The notes under the pieces: generated by a model
What the model saw: the letters and a program-made list of their open reading frames with translations, nothing else
What the model was told of the DNA's origin: nothing
Database searches by the model: none
NCBI GenBank assembly: GCA_035535015.1
Contig: DATLQU010000013.1
Location: 1-18,988 of the forward strand
DNA length: 18,988 nt
From: Palsa-661 sp035535015
GTDB lineage: Bacteria > Actinomycetota > Acidimicrobiia > Acidimicrobiales > UBA8190
Direction: 5' to 3'
Shown: in pieces, positions 13,558-18,988 of the stretch
How the letters are laid out: each line of letters opens with the position of its first letter
Numbering within the stretch: position 1 is the first letter of the stretch
Position numbers and translations under genes: made by a program

Positions 13558-14487
13558 CGAGTAGTCGCCGAGCACCGGGTAGGCGCCGATCAGCTCCTGG
13601 ACCCGGGCCCGCTCCCCCGCCGTCCACTCGACGGAGTCCCGGGTCCGGCGGACCTCGGGCCACAGCACCCCGGCGCAGTCGTCGAGGTACCCGGGGTCGG
13701 CCTCCACCCCGAGGAAGCGGCACAGGGCGGCCAGGGAGTCCCGGGGCCGGGCCAGAAAATCCTCGTAGGCCTGGTCGTAGAGCTCCCCGGGGGCGAGCCG
13801 GGGCCGGATCAGATCGACCCATCGGCACATCTGGGCATACCGGTCGATGGCCTCGGAGACGTCACCGGCCGACCCGGGCCGCGTCTGCTCGCCCCGGCGC
13901 TCCCGGCCGGCGGCGGTCCGCCGGGCCATGGTGGCCACGTTGTCGTAGGGATTGCGCGTGATGTGCACCACCCGCACGGGCACCCCGACGACTCTGCGGA
14001 CCCGGTCGAGCAGCGTGGGGTCCTCGCCCAGGCGCGTGGTGGCCATCAGCCCCCGCTTGTCGCCGATCACCCGCAGCTTCTCGGAGCGGCCCTGGAACTG
14101 GTGGGGCACCACGTAGTCGTAGCCCGTCCAGTGCCGGCCCATCTCGGCGAAGAGCCGGTCGCGTTCCACCAGCAGCCCGTAGAGCTGGGCCCGGCCGAAG
14201 TGGTGCTGCACGTGGCCGACGGCATCGAGCTCGTGGGCGATCAGGATCTCTCGGTGCGCGTTCAGCAACGACCCCACGAGCGAATGGCCGCTGCGGGGAT
14301 AGCCGACGAAGAAGCAGAAGCATTCGACGTCCGCCACCAGCCCCCGGTGGCGCCGGCCGGCCACCAGCGACCGTCCGTACTGGCGGACCCAATCCGCCTT
14401 GGTGGTCGGGTTGGGCAGCCGCACCTCACCTCCCCCCGCGCTGGTGGACAGAGCCTCCTCGCCGCCCTCTAGGGCCCCCTCGGTCAC
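13546..14487 (-). CDS. Sulfotransferase-like protein encoded between trpB and trpA
   Basis: About 314 residues from the GTG overlapping the trpB stop (GTGA), or 293 from GTG 14424, which has a better ribosome binding site (GGGGGGAGG, four bases upstream). The true start is open. The protein has a 5'-phosphosulfate-type loop CFFVGYPRSGHSLVGSLLNAH, then RVIGDKRGLMATTRL and the 3'-phosphate-like VRVVHITRNPYDNVATMARR. The late LYDQAYEDFLARPRDSLAALCRFLGVEAD is the conserved C-terminal family helix. It is most like sulfotransferase-family proteins of unknown acceptor and distinct from the other two in the window. It is transcribed within the trp operon and its base and codon use look like its neighbours, so there is no sign of recent transfer. 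No function in tryptophan synthesis is known for this family. Confidence 0.82.
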   Translation of the reverse strand: MTEGALEGGEEALSTSAGGGEVRLPNPTTKADWVRQYGRSLVAGRRHRGLVADVECFCFFVGYPRSGHSLVGSLLNAHREILIAHELDAVGHVQHHFGRAQLYGLLVERDRLFAEMGRHWTGYDYVVPHQFQGRSEKLRVIGDKRGLMATTRLGEDPTLLDRVRRVVGVPVRVVHITRNPYDNVATMARRTAAGRERRGEQTRPGSAGDVSEAIDRYAQMCRWVDLIRPRLAPGELYDQAYEDFLARPRDSLAALCRFLGVEADPGYLDDCAGVLWPEVRRTRDSVEWTAGERARVQELIGAYPVLGDYSWDR

Positions 14488-15740
14488 GAGGCGCCGCCGG
14501 ACAGGATCTCGCGCACCTGGGCCACGTCCTTGTCGCCCCGGCCCGACAGGGTGATCATGACCGTCGACCCCATCGGGATCTCCTTCCCCGCGGCGCGCGC
14601 CAGCCAGGCCAGGGCGTGGGCCGACTCGAGGGCGGGGATGATCCCTTCGGTCTCCGACAACAGGCGGAAGGCGGCCAGCACCTCGTCGTCGCCGGCCGTC
14701 GCGTACCGGGCCCGCCCGATGGTGGCCAGATGGGCGTGCTCGGGCCCGAGTCCCGGGTAGTCCAGCCCGGCCGAGATGGAATGGGCCTCCAGGATCTGCC
14801 CCACCTCGTCCTGCAGGAGGTACGACAACATGCCGTGCACCACCCCGGGCACCCCGTGGCTGACCGCCGCCCCCCCGGCCGCCTCCACCCCGACGAGGAT
14901 GGCGGCGGTGTCCACGAACCCGGCGAAGGTGCCGGCCGCGTTGGATCCCCCGCCCACGCAGGCCACCACCCAGTCGGGGTCGGCCCCGTCCAGGATGATC
15001 CGGCACTGCTCCCGGGCCTCGGTACCCACCACGCGCTGCAGTTCCCGCACCATCCACGGATAGGGATGGGGGCCCATCACCGAACCCAGGCAGTAGTGGG
15101 TGTCGCCCACCCGGGACACCCAGGCCCGCATGGCCTCGTTCACGGCGTCCTTCAGGGTCCGGCTCCCCGAGTGGACGGCGATGACCTCGGCGCCCAGCAG
15201 TTCCATCCGGAAGACGTTCAGCGCCTGCCGTTCGGTGTCCACGGCGCCCATGTAGACGACACAGTCCATCCCGAAGTAGGCCGCCGCGGTGGCCGTGGCC
15301 ACGCCGTGCTGGCCCGCCCCCGTCTCGGCGATGAGCCGGTTCTTCCCCATCCGTCGGGCCAGCAGCGCCTGACCCATCACGTTGTTGATCTTGTGGGACC
15401 CGGTATGGGCCAGGTCCTCCCGCTTGAGCAGCACCCGCAGGCCGAGCCTCTCCGACAGCCGGGGGCACTCGGTCACCGGGGTGGGGCGGCCCGCGTAGTC
15501 CCGCAGGATCCGGTCCAGCTCCCGGTGGAATTCGTCATCGGTCCAGGCGGTGCGGAAGGCCTCCTCGAGCTCCTCGCAGGCGAGCACCAGCGACTCGGGG
15601 ACGAACCGCCCCCCGAACTCCCCGAACCGACCCTCGGCCGACGGTTCCCCCATGACCGACGGCTGTCCCGCCGCCGACACCTGTCCCGCCGCCGACACCT
15701 GCCCCGCCGCCGACGCCTGGTCCTCGCCGTCGCCGCTCAT
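14484..15740 (-). CDS. trpB: Tryptophan synthase beta subunit with a repeat-bearing N-terminal extension
   Basis: 418 residues. PLP enzyme condensing indole with serine. The PLP lysine is K117 in HTGSHKINN (K87 in the enterobacterial enzyme). LIAETGAGQHGVATATAAA, the phosphate loop GGGSNAAGTF and the C-terminal TLSGRGDKD are all present, so the enzyme looks functional. The ATG at 15740 overlaps the trpF stop (ATGA), which supports this start, and the core GRFGEFGGRFVPE begins only after residue 35. The extra residues contain three tandem six-residue repeats (SAAGQV, SAAGQV, SAAGQP), absent from ordinary TrpB. M30 is an alternative start just before the core but lacks a ribosome binding site. 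It overlaps the downstream sulfotransferase gene by four bases. Confidence 0.95.
   Translation of the reverse strand: MSGDGEDQASAAGQVSAAGQVSAAGQPSVMGEPSAEGRFGEFGGRFVPESLVLACEELEEAFRTAWTDDEFHRELDRILRDYAGRPTPVTECPRLSERLGLRVLLKREDLAHTGSHKINNVMGQALLARRMGKNRLIAETGAGQHGVATATAAAYFGMDCVVYMGAVDTERQALNVFRMELLGAEVIAVHSGSRTLKDAVNEAMRAWVSRVGDTHYCLGSVMGPHPYPWMVRELQRVVGTEAREQCRIILDGADPDWVVACVGGGSNAAGTFAGFVDTAAILVGVEAAGGAAVSHGVPGVVHGMLSYLLQDEVGQILEAHSISAGLDYPGLGPEHAHLATIGRARYATAGDDEVLAAFRLLSETEGIIPALESAHALAWLARAAGKEIPMGSTVMITLSGRGDKDVAQVREILSGGAS
15664..15717 (-). repeat. 18-bp in-frame tandem repeat in the 5' end of trpB
   Basis: TGTCCCGCCGCCGACACC occurs at 15664-15681 and 15682-15699, and with two changes at 15700-15717. 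It encodes a SAAGQ(V/P) hexapeptide three times on the minus strand. The length of 18 bp keeps the frame, so copy number may vary without breaking the protein. Confidence 0.9.
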
Positions 15741-16450
15741 CCGCCCTGCTCCCGCCAGTCGAAGATCCGCTCTCCCGGCCCGTCGCTGCCGTCGCCGTCG
15801 CCGTCGCCGGGACCCTCTCCGTCGCTCCCGGCCCTCTCGACGTCCTCACCGGCCGCGGCGCGCGCCGCGGCCACGAAGGCCCGGACCTTCACCGGATCCT
15901 TGCGACCCGGGGCCGATTCCACCCCCGACGAGACGTCCACCCCGTAGGGCGCCAGGTGGGCCACGGCGTCGGCCACGTTGTCGGGCCTCAGTCCGCCGGA
16001 CACGATCAGCCGGGCCGGGTCGACCACCCCTTCGGCCAAGCGCCAGTCGAAGACCTCGCCCGAACCGGGGGACTCGGCGTCGACGAGCACGTAGCCGACC
16101 CGGTAGTCGTCGATCCGGCCGATCCCCGGGTGGCCGGCCGGGAAGGCCTTGATGGTGAGCGGCACCCGCTCCGACACCCAGCGGGTGTCCTCCACCGATT
16201 CGTCCCCGTGCAGCTGGGCGGCGCGCAGCCCGATGCTGTTCACGATCTCCACCACCCGGGCCGGGGCTTCGTTGCGGAAGACCCCGACCGTCAAGATCTC
16301 GGGAGGAACCCGGTCGGCGATCCGCCGGGCGGCCTGGGCCGACATCTGGCGCGGTGAGGGGGAGAAGACGAACCCGATCCCGTCGGCTCCGAGAGCGACG
16401 GCCAGCAGGGCGTCGGCCTCGGTGGTGATCCCACAGATCTTGACGAACAC
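15737..16450 (-). CDS. trpF: Phosphoribosylanthranilate isomerase
   Basis: 237 residues; the third step from anthranilate in tryptophan synthesis (Amadori rearrangement to CdRP). The catalytic cysteine is C6 in KICGIT and the general acid D124 in YVLVDAESPG. GFVFSPSPRQ, LRAAQLHGDE, FDWRLA, LIVSGGLRPDNV and GVDVSSGVESAPGRKD are the standard family blocks. The core ends near residue 203. A 34-residue tail follows with an acidic GSDGEGPGDGDGDGSDGPG linker and a final GERIFDWREQGG that echoes the GEVFDWRLAEG substrate-loop motif. The GTG start is two bases past the trpC stop, and the 3' end overlaps the trpB start by four bases, so all are translationally coupled. Confidence 0.94.
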   Translation of the reverse strand: MFVKICGITTEADALLAVALGADGIGFVFSPSPRQMSAQAARRIADRVPPEILTVGVFRNEAPARVVEIVNSIGLRAAQLHGDESVEDTRWVSERVPLTIKAFPAGHPGIGRIDDYRVGYVLVDAESPGSGEVFDWRLAEGVVDPARLIVSGGLRPDNVADAVAHLAPYGVDVSSGVESAPGRKDPVKVRAFVAAARAAAGEDVERAGSDGEGPGDGDGDGSDGPGERIFDWREQGG

Positions 16451-16452
16451 CC

Positions 16453-17250
16453 TCAGCTCCCGGCCACCGGGTGGCCCCGGAGCGCGGCCAGCGTCGCCGT
16501 CCGGTCGCCCGCCCGCATCAGGGTCTCCCCCACCAACACGGCCCGGTAGCCGGCGTCGGCCAGTCGCCGGGCGTCGACGCCGTCGCGGATCCCCGACTCA
16601 GCCACGGCCACCACCTCGGGCGGGATGGCCGGCCGGACCCGCAGGGCCCGGTCGTGGTCGACGGCGAAGGTAGCCAGGTCGCGCTGGTTGACCCCGATGA
16701 GGTCGGCTCCGGCGGCCAGGGCCCGGCCCACCTCGGCCTCGTCGTGGGTCTCGACCAGGACGTCGAGATCCAGGCGGCGCGCCAGCGCCAGCAACCGGCC
16801 CAACTCCTGGTCCGAAAGGGCGGCCACGATCAGCAGGACGGCATCGGCCCCCATCAATCGGGCGTCGGCCACGTCGGCCTCGGCCACGGTGAAGTCTTTG
16901 CGCAGAACGGGCAGATCGCAAGCGGCGCGCGCGGCGCGGACGTCGTCGGCCGAACCGCCGAAGAAGGGGCCGTCGCTCAACACCGACAGACACGACGCCC
17001 CGCCCGACTCGTACTGCCGGGCCACGGCCCCGGGATCGAGGTCGGGGTCCAGGTCGCCGCGCGAGGGGGAGCGCCGCTTGATCTCGGCGATCACCGCCAG
17101 ACCTTCCGAGCCGAGAAGCGCCCCCCGGAAGGAGCGGGGTACCGGCTGCGCCTCGGCACATTCGAGCAGAACCCCGAGGTCCCGGTCGTCATCGGCGGCG
17201 GCGGCCCGGTGGACGGCGAGAATCTCGTCGAGATACGTGGCCGCCGGCAT
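16453..17250 (-). CDS. trpC: Indole-3-glycerol phosphate synthase
   Basis: 265 residues from ATG 17250. Converts CdRP to indole-3-glycerol phosphate with loss of CO2 and water. Visible motifs: YLDEILA near the start, VIAEIKRRSPSRG with the substrate lysine, LSVLSDGPFFGGS, the catalytic LRKDF, DLDVLVETHDEAE, LIGVNQRDLATF, VAESGI and VLVGETLMRAGD. The frame is open upstream to 17415, but the additional 55 residues (rich in charged and glycine residues) are not part of the family, so I start at ATG 17250. An AGGAGG lies 14 bases upstream in a small hairpin. It is the first gene of the trp cluster here; trpE, trpG and trpD are not in the window. Confidence 0.93.
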   Translation of the reverse strand: MPAATYLDEILAVHRAAAADDDRDLGVLLECAEAQPVPRSFRGALLGSEGLAVIAEIKRRSPSRGDLDPDLDPGAVARQYESGGASCLSVLSDGPFFGGSADDVRAARAACDLPVLRKDFTVAEADVADARLMGADAVLLIVAALSDQELGRLLALARRLDLDVLVETHDEAEVGRALAAGADLIGVNQRDLATFAVDHDRALRVRPAIPPEVVAVAESGIRDGVDARRLADAGYRAVLVGETLMRAGDRTATLAALRGHPVAGS

Positions 17251-17251
17251 C

Positions 17252-17269
17252 GGAGGAAGCCTAACCTCC
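17252..17269 (-). promoter_or_regulatory. Small hairpin enclosing the putative trpC ribosome binding site
   Basis: On the minus strand GGAGG (17269-17265), an eight-base loop and CCTCC (17256-17252) form a 5-bp stem. The GGAGG belongs to the only AGGAGG upstream of the ATG. If the stem forms it would hide the Shine-Dalgarno sequence. Confidence 0.35.
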
Positions 17270-17403
17270 TCGTTGCCTTTGGTGACCACCTCAGCGTCGC
17301 CCTCGACGGATCCAAACGCACCGTCACGACGTACTGTGTCCACGTCCGGTCCTCCTCTCGGTTCCCTGAGAAGCATGACAATGGCGTCACCCTCACAGAA
17401 GCG

Positions 17404-17428
17404 AAGGCCTTTCACATCAAGGCCTTTC
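17404..17428. repeat. Direct repeat AAGGCCTTTC, two copies at 15-bp period
   Basis: Perfect copies at 17404-17413 and 17419-17428, each containing the 8-bp palindrome AAGGCCTT, about 155-175 bp upstream of trpC. This is a plausible operator pair for the trp cluster, but no known regulator consensus is recognised. Confidence 0.5.
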
Positions 17429-17464
17429 CTTCTTCACCACTCCGCGCGCGACATCACGGCTTCG

Positions 17465-17856
17465 AGTCGAGCCGATCAGTGCTGCGCCCTTCGTGCGTTC
17501 TACGCCTTTGTTGTAGACGAGGGCGTCACTACGCCCAACCCAGCTGACGAAGTGCGGGTGCGATACCGCCAGCATGTCCGGACCGAGGTCTACTGCGAAC
17601 ATGAGGTCGAGCAGATCCTGGCGTGGGCCAGTGCCGAGACAAGCATCAGGTGGCAGGTGGGCTTTGTGACCAAGTCGATCTCGTCACTCGTCGCACCTAC
17701 GTCACCAGCCTGCTTCGCCGAGGGGTCGACATCCATCTCGTCCAGCGACTTCTGAGTCATGCCGACATCGTGACCACAGTGCGGTACATCCACCTGTCGG
17801 ATACCGATCTTGCTGACGCCGTGGACATGGTGTTCCCCCGAAATAGGTTGAATTGA
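17465..17856 (+). pseudogene. Decayed tyrosine recombinase (phage-type integrase) remnant
   Basis: One frame gives the end of a core-binding domain and start of the catalytic domain: DQCCALRAFYAFVVDEGV, TPNPADEVRVRY, EVEQILAWAS (about 17474-17645). A different frame then gives the C-terminal catalytic block RRTYVTSLLRRGVDIHLVQRLLSHADIVTTVRYIHL (about 17680-17805), ending in TGA at 17854-17856. The two parts are in different frames and about 80-100 family residues between them, including the first catalytic arginine, are missing. The histidine of the usual HxLR box is also replaced (VTRR), although the final RYIHL tyrosine survives. The beginning of the gene is missing. It is therefore an inactive relic, marking a former integration or mobile element at the right end of the trp cluster. 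Confidence 0.8.
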
Positions 17857-17927
17857 TACCAGCGACGGTTACCACGGGCCTAGGGGTTCTTGTGCCCGAC
17901 CGGCGGCGACGAGCACTTTGGACACGT

Positions 17928-18212
17928 CTAGCTCATGTACTCGGGAGGCTCGGTGCCGATGTGCAACACTCGCACCTCCTGCGAAGAAGCATCCACCGTG
18001 TACGTGACGAGGGCGTCCGCTGCGATGACGTATGCCGCACGCAAACGTGTCGGGTGTGAATGCTCCATCGTGACCGCAACCGATGGCCACTGCTGAGGGT
18101 CGTTCCGTAAGCCCTGCAACCAGTCACGAACAACTGCAACCTGGGCTGGGATTGGACGGTCGTTGCGAACCCAGCGGTCAATCCACCCGTCTTCATCTAC
18201 GGAGTGCGGCAC
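17928..18212 (-). CDS. Small protein, possible RelE/ParE-like toxin
   Basis: 94 residues from a GTG eight bases downstream of the preceding gene's stop. Features include VVRDWLQGLRNDPQQWPSVA, then RLRAAYVIAADALVTYTVD and a C-terminal strand EVRVLHIGTEPP. That order (helix with a WL.GL..DP pattern, a basic strand, a V(T/I)Y.VD strand and a final VRVLHIG strand) resembles the RelE/ParE toxin fold, but catalytic residues cannot be verified. It lies second in a two-gene unit on the minus strand, an order seen in toxin-antitoxin modules. Other explanations are an unrelated small cytoplasmic protein of a mobile element. The region is less GC-rich than the trp cluster. Confidence 0.5.
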   Translation of the reverse strand: MPHSVDEDGWIDRWVRNDRPIPAQVAVVRDWLQGLRNDPQQWPSVAVTMEHSHPTRLRAAYVIAADALVTYTVDASSQEVRVLHIGTEPPEYMS

Positions 18213-18220
18213 CCCGTGAG

Positions 18221-18511
18221 TTAGGGCGTCGGCTGCTTCAAGAGACGCTTGGCAACGTTCGGGTTGGCGGCGAGAGCCTCGGCATACTGCTCTGACACGT
18301 AAGCCTCCACCAAGCGGCGAACCTCATCATGATGGCCGAGGGACCAGCCCTGCGCCGCTGTCAATCCACCGAGTTGCTCATGGGGAGTGAGCATCCACCA
18401 CTCAGTGCCTATGCCGTCCGGGAAGCCCATCTTGGTCAAGAGGTCGTTGATCCGTTTCGCCAGGCGGTGTGCCTCAACGTCGTCTCCCTGAGCCTCGGGT
18501 GCGGTCGCCAT
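18221..18511 (-). CDS. Small protein, possible antitoxin (MbcA/DUF2384-like C-terminal half)
   Basis: 96 residues with a clear ribosome binding site (GGGAGGGAG upstream of the ATG at 18511). The central GTEWWMLTPHEQLGGLTAAQGWSLGHHDEVRRLVEAY has the W-x-x-P-x-x-x-L-x-G-x-T-P/A-A pattern of the short domain found in Xre/MbcA/ParS-type antitoxins, followed by a helical end. The acidic N-terminus (MATAPEAQGDDVEAHRLAKRI) is predicted helical. With the toxin-like gene eight bases downstream it forms a likely two-gene unit. The assignment is by pattern only; a plain hypothetical protein is the fallback. Confidence 0.55.
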   Translation of the reverse strand: MATAPEAQGDDVEAHRLAKRINDLLTKMGFPDGIGTEWWMLTPHEQLGGLTAAQGWSLGHHDEVRRLVEAYVSEQYAEALAANPNVAKRLLKQPTP

Positions 18512-18527
18512 CGTGCTCTCCCTCCCC

Positions 18528-18740
18528 TCAGAGTGGGTAATCGTCGGGCCGGTTCCCCTTTAGATGATACCGGACGACCGCAGGCAGTTCCGGCGACTCC
18601 AGCTTGCTTGCCAAGACCCGGAACAGACGTGGTATTTGGATTGAAGAAGGGCTTGGGCGTCGGCTTGACCGGCCAGTCGGTGTCCCGTCGATTCGCCAAG
18701 GGGCCTTCGACAGGTGTGGACTCCCCGCAGTGAGCAACAT
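18528..18740 (-). CDS. Short hypothetical frame, perhaps the end of a frameshifted gene
   Basis: The last 35 residues (RLFRVLASKLESPELPAVVR, YHLKGNRPDDYPL) look protein-like and the stop lies 16 bp before the antitoxin-like start. The first 35 residues do not look convincing. In the neighbouring minus-strand frame, upstream codons from about 18792 give LPRTHITIGDDGSVTQTH followed by ESTPVEGPLANRR and PTPKPFFNPNTTSVP, also protein-like. A frameshift near 18620-18635 would join them into one small gene of about 85-90 residues. No family is recognised. Confidence 0.3.
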   Translation of the reverse strand: MLLTAGSPHLSKAPWRIDGTPTGRSSRRPSPSSIQIPRLFRVLASKLESPELPAVVRYHLKGNRPDDYPL

Positions 18741-18905
18741 GCGTTTGTGTCACAGAACCGTCGTCTCCAATGGTGATGTGTGTTCTTGGCAACGCGTTTG
18801 CGCGCAACGCAGCCCTGTCCTCGCGCGCATGACAATGCGCGTGATGAGCAACGCAGTTGCGCGCAACTCAGACTGTTCGTCGTCTTTCGTGTCGCATCAC
18901 GTTTA
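18741..18905. other. ORF-poor stretch in the accessory region
   Basis: No convincing gene lies between the small hypothetical frame and the transposase fragment, though the 5' part of a possible frameshifted gene may reach to about 18792. The region contains the paired palindromic repeats and may serve as the promoter/operator of the minus-strand small genes. Confidence 0.45.
18789..18871. repeat. Pair of 24-bp direct repeats with palindromic core, flanking a hairpin
   Basis: Copies at 18789-18812 and 18848-18871 agree at 21 of 24 positions. Each holds the 10-bp palindrome TTGCGCGCAA (18798-18807, and within the 12-bp palindrome GTTGCGCGCAAC at 18856-18867). Between them CGCGCAT (18824-18830) and ATGCGCG (18835-18841) form a 7-bp stem with a four-base loop. 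Such a pattern can be an operator region, an element end or a replication-related site; no match is claimed. Confidence 0.75.
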
Positions 18906-18988
18906 GTGAGGGCAGATGGGGTCGGCTTCGCGGCGCTTCGGGACCGCGGGATCGAGTTCTCCATCGGCTTCCAGGGTGCGCGAAGACA
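18906..18988 (+). pseudogene. Fragment of a transposase, probably IS1380-like (runs off the right edge)
   Basis: From 18906 the plus strand reads VRADGVGFAALRDRGIEFSI followed by GFQGARR. This resembles the block around the first catalytic aspartate (RAD.GF...aLrdrGi.FSiGf) of IS1380-type transposases, with a few residues missing between the GF and ALRDRG parts. Nothing recognisable precedes it, so it is a truncated copy at its 5' end. What follows lies outside the window. Confidence 0.45.

Larger units (their letters stand above)
17251..17464. promoter_or_regulatory. Leader region of the trp gene cluster
   Basis: About 210 bp between trpC and the recombinase remnant. It should hold the trp promoter (minus strand), but I find no clear -35/-10 pair. 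There is no short leader peptide with consecutive tryptophan codons, so a classical attenuator is not apparent. Two repeat elements are listed separately. Confidence 0.45.

Noticed and set aside
12702..13961. Plus-strand open frames opposite the trp genes, here and at 14616-15947 and 16471-17547
   Set aside because: Antisense shadows of trpA, the sulfotransferase, trpB, trpF and trpC; composition is Gly/His/Pro-rich without motifs.
17251..17415. A 55-residue N-terminal extension of trpC from GTG 17415
   Set aside because: Not part of the IGPS family, no ribosome binding site at the GTG, and the core begins right after ATG 17250.
17251..17464. Classical trp attenuator leader peptide
   Set aside because: No short frame with adjacent tryptophan codons and no terminator/antiterminator stems with a T run.

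Overview
The window is GC-rich, with coding regions strongly biased to G or C at third codon positions, frequent GTG starts, and genes joined by 1-4 bp stop/start overlaps. Together with the gene content this points to an actinobacterium, probably of the Acidimicrobiia type. That placement is inference from style and content; there is no rRNA or other marker here.

Layout. (1) 1-2169, minus strand: the start of a small secreted protein that runs off the left edge, a repeat-rich spacer, and a REC-GGDEF-EAL cyclic-di-GMP response regulator. (2) 2170-2453: divergent intergenic region with two inverted repeats. (3) 2454-8761, plus strand: a tightly packed run fabD - fabG - acpP - fabF - ABC1/UbiB-type kinase - sulfotransferase. 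FabD carries an unusual C-terminal extension resembling a biotinyl/lipoyl domain that has lost its modified lysine. The fabG-acpP spacer holds a 17-bp-period repeat array that ends on the acpP start codon. (4) 8761-9787: an intact-looking IS5-type insertion sequence sitting exactly in the stop codon of the sulfotransferase gene, which is restored by the target duplication. (5) 9841-11849, minus strand: a second sulfotransferase-like gene and a family 2-type glycosyltransferase. (6) 11902-12579, minus: a membrane-anchored DUF5666-like protein with three 20-bp tandem repeats directly in front of it. (7) 12732-17250, minus: a trp operon segment in the order trpC-trpF-trpB-(sulfotransferase)-trpA, with a third sulfotransferase placed between the two tryptophan synthase subunit genes. 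(8) 17250 to the right edge: a visibly less GC-rich accessory patch with a decayed tyrosine recombinase, a two-gene toxin-antitoxin-like pair, an ORF-poor stretch with paired palindromic repeats, and the edge of what looks like an IS1380-type transposase.

How the genes may work together. The fab genes supply malonyl-ACP, ketoacyl condensation and ketoreduction on a dedicated acyl carrier protein. Co-transcribed with them are a kinase-like protein of the family that supports isoprenoid-quinone metabolism and a PAPS-dependent sulfotransferase, so a sulfated lipid or surface-glycolipid route is a reasonable hypothesis, reinforced by the neighbouring glycosyltransferase and second sulfotransferase. 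No dehydratase, enoyl reductase or FabH is present, so this is either a partial primary FAS operon or a specialised lipid module. A recurrent theme is short tandem repeats at gene starts and junctions (acpP leader, DUF5666-like leader, trpB N-terminus, sulfotransferase/trpA junction, and the spacer left of the c-di-GMP gene).
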